From positions 3,939,188 through 4,003,187 of the forward strand of contig JALPQD010000160.1 of NCBI GenBank assembly GCA_023101885.1: a stretch of 64,000 nucleotides of DNA, read 5' to 3'. The notes under the pieces are model-generated. The model saw nothing but the letters and a program-made list of their open reading frames with translations. It was not told the DNA's origin and searched no databases. Both the position numbers and the translations under genes were made by a program. Positions 56,065-64,000 of this stretch are shown piece after piece. Position 1 is the first letter of the stretch, and each line of letters starts with the position of its first letter. This stretch comes from Typhlomys cinereus. Lineage: Eukaryota > Chordata > Mammalia > Rodentia > Platacanthomyidae.

Positions 56065-56350
56065 CTTTTAAGTTTATTTGTGTGCATGTGTGTATGTGTG
56101 TGTATCAGAGGGCACTGCGTGTCCTTGTGGAGGATCAAGGATGACTACAGGAATCATCCTGGATTGCTTCTACCTCCTTTTTGTTTAGCTCTGGGATTTC
56201 GCAGGCTCCGCCCACCAGGGCCAGAAGTGCAGTGCAAGCCACAGCCTTTATTTGTTTGCTTGTTTGTTCTGTTTTGTTTTTTTACGTGGGGCCTGTGGTC
56301 CCTTCTGCTTGGGGTGCACAGTCTTAACTCCTAAGCCATCTGTCCATCTC
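56065..56350 (-). mobile_element. Family B SINE
   Basis: Minus-strand copy with a GT tract. A TTTGTTTGCTTGTTTGTTCT stretch is inserted in the body. The plus strand ends AAGCCATCTGTCCATCTCC. Confidence 0.83.
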
Positions 56351-56711
56351 CAAGCATTTGTTTTTTTACTGTTAAAAAAAAAAATCTGACCAAGGGAGAT
56401 GTGGGAAGGATCTTCCCCTTTCTCCCCAGTACCCCGCAAGACAGAGGGCAGCTGGAATGGCAGGATTGCCCAGCTGTATCAATCAAATTCAATAGCCCTT
56501 GACCATTGTATGGTACAGCTTTCTAAAGTCAAGGACTGAGAGATGGCTCAGTAGGCAAAATGCTTACTTTGCAAGGTAAAATGCCTGAGTCTGATTCCCA
56601 GCACTACGAAAGCAGGCCACAGTGGCGCATTTGAAATCCCAGCACCTGCTACGGGCAGATAGATCCCTGGAGCTAGTGTAGCCTAATGGATGTGTGCCAG
56701 CCAGTGACAGA

Positions 56712-56975
56712 CCTACTTCAGATGTCAGGCGAGGGCTAAAGCCTTAGCCTCAAAAGCAAAAGTACCTGAGTTCAGATCCATAGATTCCAGATAAAAATGC
56801 TGGGCAGAATGGAGGCCCCTGTAATTCTGGCCTTGGAAGCAGAGTCTGGGAAATCGAATAGCAAAGCAGTAAGGTGGAGGAAGAATGCAGGATGATTCCT
56901 GATGTCACCTCCACAGATGCCTGCACACACATGTTCTCTCTCTCTCTCTCTTTCATGCACATAATTTTTTTAAAA
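56712..56975 (+). mobile_element. Family B SINE, diverged head
   Basis: Head traces (GGGCTAAAGCCTTAGCCTC) and a complete body are present. A CT-rich tract and CATGCACATAATTTTTTTAA form the end. Confidence 0.7.
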
Positions 56976-57189
56976 AGCCTTCCAGAGAACCAAACCCTAA
57001 GTTGACTTGTGGCAATCATACATATATACGTGAGCATCCACAAAAACACTGGTAAAGAGTAGTACAGAGGAATTTAAAGTACAAGTTTCTCCAAAGGGCA
57101 ATTTTCAGCAATCTATCCTTTTCTCCCAGTTGTGTGGGTTCTGGAGACTGTGTGCAGACGCCCTTATTGGCCAAGCCATCTAGTTGTTT

Positions 57190-57193
57190 GTAT

Positions 57194-57234
<41 letters not shown>
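57190..57234. repeat. (GT)n microsatellite
   Basis: About 20 GT/TG units with few interruptions. It lies outside the families A and B copies. Confidence 0.97.
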
Positions 57235-57236
<2 letters not shown>

Positions 57237-57516
57237 GAAGGCAAGAGTGTATAAATTTTTTTCCAGGACCTTAAAGCTTTTCCTTACCCTTTCTCCTTGT
57301 GACCTTCCTTAAAGAAAACATCAATCTTGGCTGTAAAATGAATTGAAATTAAGGAATTATTACTGTCTAATAAAAGTCTGAGTTGGAAACTCCTGAATTT
57401 TAAGATGTATGATTTTTTGATCATTTTTACTTTACTAGCTCCTAAATATAAATTAAGTAGTATTTGATAGTTCAGGAGCAGAAATTGGAAAAATAAGGTA
57501 TATTAGAAAACACGGA

Positions 57517-57610
57517 GGGGCTGGAGAGGTGGCTCAGGGGTTAAGCCTCTGCCTTGCAGGCGGAAGGTCCAAGTTTGGATCCTAGACCCCACGTACAGAC
57601 GCCCCGTGGT

Positions 57611-57660
<50 letters not shown>

Positions 57661-57725
57661 CACACACATGCATACACGCACAATTGAATAAATAATAAAA
57701 AATAAAAAAACAAAAAGTTAAAAAA
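57517..57725 (+). mobile_element. Family A ID-like SINE, internally deleted
   Basis: The head and A/B boxes are intact up to CGTACAGACGCC, then the sequence jumps to CCGTGGTTCTACAC, removing about 150 bp of body. A long (CA)n and AATTGAATAAATAATAAA follow. The flanks share AAAACACGG / AAATCACGG. Confidence 0.9.
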
Positions 57726-57740
57726 AATCACGGGGGTGAT

Positions 57741-58066
57741 CTAGCCCCTCATGGCCCTCTAGTGCCATGAGTCCGTTTCCAGCTGCCTACTTCTCTTGGA
57801 GGCTCCCTAGCCCCTCATGGCACTCCAGTGCCATGAGTCTGTTTCTTGTTCCTTGCTCCTCATGAATTCCATGCCTAGGCACTGTGAGTTCTCATGGGCT
57901 CCCTAGCCTCTCATGACCCTCTAGTGCCATGAGCTCTCTTTTATTTCTGCTTCTCATGGAGGCACCCTAGCTCCTCATGGCACTCCACGTCTGGAGTCTG
58001 TGGGTTCCAACCTTTCTCTTTTCTAATAAATTCTACCTTAATTCTCAAAAAAAAAAAAAAAAAAAA
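57741..58066 (+). mobile_element. LTR-like retroposon with internal ~65-95 bp tandem units
   Basis: Four units each begin CTAGCYYCTCATGRCMCTCY. The first three continue through TGCCATGAG. The last leads into TGGAGTCTGTGGGTTCC, TTCTAATAAATTCTACCTTA and ATTCTC, then 20 A. It is the longest copy of the family seen also at 22, 765, 12265 and 50615. It is non-coding. Confidence 0.6.
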
Positions 58067-59426
58067 CCATGGAAGAAAATTTACATACCTTTGATTATTT
58101 TCTGAAGACTGAATTCTGGGCTTTTTTCATGCTTTCAAGTGTTCTAATACTAAACTACAGCCTCAGACTTTTTTTAAAAATTTTGTCCTTGAAATGTCAT
58201 TTTGCATTTATTTTACAAAGGACAAGTGAGACTAGTCTGGGGTATATCACAGATCTGTATTTCATTGCCTTCAAACAACTGAAGCTTTTTGTTTTTCATT
58301 AAATTGTTCATGCAGTTCCAAAAAAAAAGTTTTATCATTGACTTTTCTCTGTAGACCCTGCAAATTTTAGACTTGACAGCTTACTGTCTTGAGCCTCCCA
58401 GATTGGTGGGATTACAGGCCAGCATCACCAGGCCTGGCATATCTTTGGTTTTTGCCATCAGCTGTAATCCCATTCTATGATTTGAATAGCTCATAAGATA
58501 ATTCTTTTGTACCCATCATATCTTGTTTTTTACGTAAAAAGCACTCAATACACGCTGGGGAATTACATTACCTCTGGTTTTATTTGTCCTTCAAATAACA
58601 AAAGGACAAAAGGAATTGTAAGAGATGTCCTAGGAGGGGAAATAGTGTGGCTTTGTACAAGGATATGAAAGCAACGTTCTAAAACCTTCCATGCGTCCCA
58701 CCCATCTCCCACCCACCCCTCCACTCCAGGCTACTTTTTCTCGTACCTTGCACATTTCATTATCACTCACTTTACTCAGATTACTTAACTGCAGCGCCTC
58801 TCTCCTAGACTTCATTAAGCTTCTGAGCTGAAAGAATGCACTTCTCTTATTCCATACCATATCCCCAAGGACCGAGCATGAGTCCTGAAAGGAACGGATG
58901 GCGGAAAGGCGCTAAGTGAAGAGGTGGTTCTTTCCTTTAGGTGACTTGCCTGTAATGTGCATTTGCTTATGATGCAGCTTCCATAGGAAGTTCCCAGGAA
59001 CTGGAGACTAAAGAACTGCAATAGACAAGAAGATATCAAAAGTTATGTCTTAATGTTTTGTAAATTGACACATCTGTGTTGGTTTCAGACGTTTTAGAAA
59101 ATGTTTACTGTTTCCAATTTCTGTCACTCGTTATCATTCCATTAGTAAGGAAGCAAAAGAGTTTCCACTGATATATATGCTTTTAGTGAGTATGAGGAGA
59201 ATAGCTAACTGTGAAAAATCAGATATAGAAAATCTCCAATTTGAAGTCATTTATAGAGAATATGCCACACGCCAGCATGTCTTCCTCATGAGTGTAGGAC
59301 TTGTCAGACTTGGATGATCCTGGTGGCTCAACCGGTCATGTTAAAAGCTTATGTGCAACTTCTTGTCCTAATCTTTGTTTTCTAACATGCTTTTAAGATG
59401 AGGCAATTCTATGAAATTCTATGAGC

Positions 59427-59748
59427 TGGAGAGATGCTCGAGGGATAAGGCTCTGTCTGCCTCAGAAGCAAGAGATCCTGAGTTTGGATCCCATAGCCCA
59501 GGTTAAAAAAAACAAAAACAAAACAAAACAAAAAAAAACAGAAGAAGCCAGGTGGAAATGGCAGCAGCCTGCACTTCACTTCTGGCCTTAGTGGACAGAG
59601 CCTGGAAAACTCCAAAGGAAAGAGTTGGTAGCCCTATCCAGGATGATTCCCAAAGTCCCAAAGGCCTCCACAGTCATGCACATTGCCCTTTGATATACAC
59701 AGATACACAGAGACAGACATGCATGCAAAAAGAAAAAAGAAAAGAAAA
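59427..59748 (+). mobile_element. Family B SINE with A-rich insertion
   Basis: The head is GAGCTGGAGAGATGCTCGAG. About 45 bp of AAAACAAAACAAAAC-type sequence interrupts the body before CCAGGTGGAAATGGCAG. The target duplication is GATGAGGCAATT. Confidence 0.83.
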
Positions 59749-59814
59749 CGATGAGGCAATTTCAGAAGTCTTTGAAAATAATTAAACTATTTCCATTTAT
59801 GTTTTATAAAATGG

Positions 59815-60051
59815 GGCCAGAGAGATGGCTCAGGGGTTAAGACTCTGCCTCACAAGCAGATCTTGTGATCCTGAGTTCGGATCCCAGGTCCCATGTGAAA
59901 ACATCAGGTGGAAACAGTCGTGGAACTTACGGTCCTGGTGGGCAGAGTTTGGGAAATCCCAGAGCAAAGCAAAAAGGAGGTAGAAGCAATTCAGGATGAT
60001 TCCCGACATACACACACACACACACACACACACATACACACTAAACATAAA
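59815..60051 (+). mobile_element. Family B SINE
   Basis: The head is GGGGCCAGAGAGATGGCTC. The body is shortened after CAGGATGATTCCC. A (CA)n end follows. The target duplication is TTTTATAAAATG / TTTTATGAAATG. Confidence 0.85.
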
Positions 60052-60249
60052 TTTTATGAAATGACTGTATTGCTTAATAATGTTCTTTGATTTTTTGTTT
60101 TCAATTTTATATATCATTTAATACTGCAGTTGAGTAACTGTTTTACACTATTGTTCACCCTTAATCCATAATTATGTATACATTTTTAAAGAGTTGAAAT
60201 ACTGTTTTAAATTTATTCTTTTTTTTCCTAATTTATCTATTTTTATTTT

Positions 60250-60555
60250 TGCTCCTGGGTTGCTTCTATCTCCTTTTTGCTTCACTTTGAGATTTCCCAG
60301 GCTCCACCTTCCAGAGATGGAAGTCCAGGCCACTGCCATTTTTCACTTGGCATTTTTACCAGAGATGAGGATCCAAACTCAGGTCCTTCTAGTTGCTGGT
60401 TGGCTAGCCGCCTTGATCTGGGGATTTCCAGGCTCTACCTTGTGGGACTGGAGTTCCAGCCAGGTCGCAGGAAGCATTTTATGTGGGATCCCACACTTGC
60501 AGTCCTATTTCTTGGGCTTGACAAGTGGTTTACTTGTGAGCCAGCTCCCCTGTTC
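60250..60555 (-). mobile_element. Family B SINE, diverged, with partial second copy
   Basis: The plus strand has TTGCTTCTATCTCC, GAGATTTCCCAGGCTCCACC and AGGTCCTTCT, then a second block GGGATTTCCAGGCTCTACC and ATGTGGGATCCCACACTTGC. It looks like two old copies fused. Confidence 0.55.
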
Positions 60556-62054
60556 TCAGATGTTGTCACTGAGGAATACTAGTCCTTTGACTAGTCTAAA
60601 ATGTGTCTGTTTTAGTAGTACAGGAGTACATAGTCTTAAGGATCTGTAGAGTCTTTTCTGAGCTAGATTTTTGGAGATTCTGTTCACTTTCCGCATTCTT
60701 TAGCTTTGACCTCTGTCTTTATGTGGCCTCTTCACTGCGTGTTCATCTTTTTTTCTTAGAAGGACACCACTCTGTATTTATGACTAAGTCCAGTATAATG
60801 TTATCTTGAGATCCTTAATAGAAGTACAAATCACCTACATAAAACCTCGTTTTGCAAATAGGGTTGAGAGGCAAACAGCTTTTTTGGTGGACACTATTCA
60901 ACATCCCAAATGTTGAATAGGGAATCTGAAGGTGCAAGTCCTAGATTCAGGATCAAGGTGCAGGTTAGAGGAACAGATTGTGGGCATCAGCACATGGATG
61001 ATATTCTGGAGGAAAGGGAAAAGCTCCGAGACACGCTGATGCGGGACAGTGGGGGAGCAGAGGAAGCTTCAAGAGAGAAGAGAACGAAGAAAGAACAGAC
61101 ACAGGCGGGTGTGAGGATACGCACAGTAACGATGAGGGACACATCCTGTCCTGTGGAGGCCCCGGTGGTCTTCTCGGTGTTTTCAGAATGGTTGTGGGTG
61201 TTAGGTCGTGGGGGTAGGAAGGAACCGAGAGTGACTCTAAAAATTTTTAAGGTTGACATGGAGGTCCAGTGAGTTTAAAAACATGAGTTTTATTAGAGCT
61301 TGGGCCTGGTGGCCAAGGGAGCCATAGCTTGCTTAGCCCTAGAGTAGGAGAACATCAGACCTGAAGAGATAGTGTAACATCAGAGAGAAGAGGGAGATAG
61401 TAATTCTGGACAACCAGACAGCCCCGAAAGGAAGCTTGTATCTTCTCATGTTTTTAGATATTTTAAGGGATGCTAGTGAAGTAAGGCAGTGAGTGGTGGG
61501 GAGGGGGAGAGGGGTGTGGGAGATTAGGGTTGATCCTATGGTGAGTCCTGGGAATTACCACATTCCAGCCAAGGTGGAGGAGCTTTACAAAATAGCCTGG
61601 CTATGGCTAACAGTGCCATTGCTCGACTGGAGGAAAGAAATTGATAAGTAATAGGCTATTTTGTTTGAATTTTGCCTTAAAGGGAAGGAAAAAAATGGTG
61701 TAGTACTGGAGGAAGAAGTGGGGTTGAAGGAATACACTCTTTTAACAAGGGAGAGATAATGGAATGCTTATGTGTTCACAAGAGAGTTGAGAGGTAAAAA
61801 TTGATGCCAGCAAAGAAAGAAAAGACTTTTGTGAGTGATGTCTTTGAGTAGGCAAGAGAAGATGGAGCGCAGAATTGAAGTGTAGGCATAGCCTTTGCGG
61901 GGAACATGAACAGTTCGTCCATTGTCCCAAAGAGAGTACTAATAGGAAAAGTCAGTGCACTGGGGGCTTGTGGGAGTTCTTCTGTGATTGCTTCTGTTTT
62001 CTCTGGAATTAGGAATCAAAGTTACCTGCTAAGAACAAAGGTAGAGGAGGAGGA

Positions 62055-62262
62055 GGACACGTGAGATAGCTCGGCTGGCTAAGGCGCTTGTCACAAAGCC
62101 TGGCAACCTGACTTCGATCTCTGGCAATGACGATGTGGAAGGAGTGAACTGACCTCCAGCAATTTGTCCTTTGATCTCCGCAGGTGCACTGTGGCACGCG
62201 TGTCCAACACTGCCCTCCCGCCCCTCTGGACATGTACAATAAATAAATAATATTTTTGAAAA
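62055..62262 (+). mobile_element. B4-like ID-headed SINE
   Basis: GTGAGATAGCTCGGCTGGC head, GAACTGACCTCCAGCAATTT and GTCCTTTGATCTCCGCAGG body, ACAATAAATAAATAATATTT tail. It is the same family as the copy at 24045. Confidence 0.7.
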
Positions 62263-63106
62263 ATGATGGATAGAACTGATAGATGTGAATTAGAGTCTCA
62301 GGATAAGGGGCTGACTGAACTAGGGCACAACTGCTTGATAATGGTGGCATTTACATCTTGCATCAAGTTAGTGACCGTGGAGTTAAAGTGGGCAAGAGCC
62401 ATGGTTGAGTGGCTGTGACTTTCCCCCAGAGTCTCTTGGTGGCTGTGGGTGGGCAGCTAGACTTTCCCCTTGTCATTTTACCAAGGAAGGACTGTCACAT
62501 GAGAAAGAGGCAGGGGAGCTAAGGGTTCCCATGACGACTAAAGGCGGAAGTGCAGCCTGGGGCTGCAATGAGAAGATTATAGGGTCAGGGAGACTGTGAA
62601 CTAATGAGCTAGAAAAGCAGGAGCTGTCACTAAGAGACTGGCCCATGGAAACAGACCATAGAGAGGTGCAGTAATGATGACTAGAGAGGCCCATGCAGAC
62701 TAGAAGCCAAGATCGCTTAAGGGAAGCTGGGTACAGGAATTAACAAGCTTGGGGAAGCCCTCATTGGTTAAGATGGGAAAGAAATACAGCTGCCCTCCAT
62801 TCCCTAGCTGTATGGACCAGTTTTTGTACCTGAAAAAATGGAGATTCCAATAGTTTTCTACCTTGTATGCCATGAGTTTTACATGAGTTAATAAACATAA
62901 AGCCCCTTTGATAGCGCTTGATATATAATAAATACAAGATGAGCTTTTATTTTTATTTGTGTGTGACTAATGAATCCACAAATCTAGCTGAACCATTTCT
63001 TCATACAAACTCGTATCTGTTCTTTTATAACAAACATCCTTGAAAAGTCACCAGTGATTTTGGTCTTGCTATGTCTACTGGTTAATTTTTAATCATTACC
63101 TTAAAG

Positions 63107-63526
63107 GTTTTTTTTATTTATTTATTCAATTGTGCATGTATGCGTATATATATGTGCGCGTGCGTCTGTGTGTGTGTAGAACCACGGACGAATTTGGAAT
63201 TTGGGAACCACCATGGATGCCTCCACTTCCTCCGCCCCGGGATTCACAGGCTCCGCCCTACCAGTACCAGAAACGCAGGCCGTGTACATGTGTATGTGCC
63301 CGCGTGTGTGTGTCTGTGTGTGTGTAGAACCACGGGCGAATTCGCAACCACCATGGACGCCTCCACCTCCTTCTGCCCCGGGATTCACAGGCTCCGCCCT
63401 ACCAGGACCAGAAGTGCAGGCCGCCCCCGCTTCCGTCCAGTGTCTATACGTGGGATCTGGGATCCGAACTCAGGACCTTCTGCCTGCGAGGCGGAGGCTT
63501 AACCCCTGAGCCACCTCTCCAGCCCC
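63107..63526 (-). mobile_element. Family A ID-like SINE, tail-duplicated (partial dimer)
   Basis: On the plus strand a tail and half body (to CAGAAACGCAGGCCG) is followed by a second tail and complete body and head (ending CACCTCTCCAGCCCC). One target duplication, ATTACCTTAAAG, flanks the whole unit, so it integrated as a single 1.5-mer. Confidence 0.9.
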
Positions 63527-64000
63527 ATTACCTTAAAGTTTTGACATGGATTATCTTGTCTTTTTTTTGGAAGTGTCATTAACAATGTGGGTTTTCAGGG
63601 AATGCTATTCTTGTGGGCTTTCACTCTGCTTTTCTGTCATTCTTTCTCAGTGTCCTCTGTTGAATCTTTTCTTCTTTGTGACCTCTTAGCTTGTGCTAAG
63701 TTCTCTTCCTTGTTCACATCCAATAGTACAACCTTTCTGGTCCTATTAACATAACATCTGTATGCTAATGCAGCCAAAATTTGTATTCCGCCTTTTCTCC
63801 AAATCCCCACTTATGTTAGTAGTCATGGTATTCCCAATCACTTATATGCTCACTTTTTCTCTTTTCCCATCCACTTTCTCTTATTATGTAGCTCAGGCTA
63901 GCCTCAAACTCAGGATTCTAATGCCTCAGTCTTCTGTGGATTGGGATTACAGGTACACATAATCACAATTTGGTAACTTGTTTTCTTATCTCTCTTTTTT

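Larger units (their letters stand above)
55521..64000. other. Intergenic region right of TRMT61B
   Basis: Contains SINEs of all classes, (GT)n at 57.19 kb, an LTR-like retroposon with internal array, and stretches with no recognised feature (about 55.55-56.05, 58.07-59.40, 60.56-62.05 and 62.27-63.10 kb). No exon of a known gene is found. WDR43 is the expected next gene by synteny but is not in the window. Confidence 0.7.

Noticed and set aside
60910..61272. A 120-codon plus-strand open frame
   Set aside because: No recognisable domain, no promoter or splice context, and a composition like chance in purine-rich DNA.
63140..63509. Recurrent small proteins with [11 protein letters not shown] or [13 protein letters not shown] motifs at many sites
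   Set aside because: These are translations of the family A SINE body and its CA/GT tract in the antisense frames, not genes.

Overview
The window is a piece of mammalian nuclear genome from a rodent that is not a mouse or rat. It is dense in tRNA-derived (ID-like) SINEs with long GC-rich bodies, B1-like SINEs, B4-like SINEs and rodent-type LINE-1 3' ends. The abundant ID-derived SINE with an extended body is the kind described from geomyoid rodents (kangaroo rats, pocket mice, gophers). That lineage guess is an inference from memory.

Three protein-coding genes can be read exon by exon, in the order and orientation known from human 2p23: PPP1CB (+), SPDYA (+), TRMT61B (-). (1) Positions 1-~7.7 kb: the last two coding exons and 3' UTR of PPP1CB, the beta catalytic subunit of protein phosphatase 1. 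The upstream exons lie outside the window. (2) 7.7-12.7 kb: repeat-rich intergenic DNA. (3) 12.79-13.7 kb: a CpG island with GC boxes, an E-box and an inverted CCAAT box, taken as the SPDYA promoter and non-coding first exon. (4) 18.5-37.3 kb: six coding exons of SPDYA (Speedy/RINGO A, a cyclin-unrelated CDK activator), giving a 309-residue protein. Retention of the last intron would give 286 residues. (5) 37.5-55.25 kb, minus strand: seven coding exons of TRMT61B (mitochondrial tRNA m1A58 methyltransferase), giving a 447-residue protein. It reads from a CpG-island promoter at ~55.3 kb back towards SPDYA. The two genes meet tail to tail, with each gene's best poly(A) signal lying in or beside the other's terminal exon. 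(6) 55.5-64 kb: intergenic, repeat-rich, with no gene recognised. WDR43 would be expected further right by synteny.

The most distinctive content is in the mobile elements. A young, homogeneous ID-headed SINE ('family A') has an internal CA/GT tract and an AATTGAATAAATAA-type tail. An older, diverged sister ('family B') shares its head and body plan. Several insertions form instructive structures: two targets hit twice (triple target-site duplications), a SINE nested in a SINE, a tail-duplicated 'one-and-a-half' SINE, and an internally deleted SINE. There are also poly(A)-tailed, apparently retroposed LTR-like sequences, one with a ~65-bp internal tandem array. No dedicated RNA gene, CRISPR array, operon or defence system is present.
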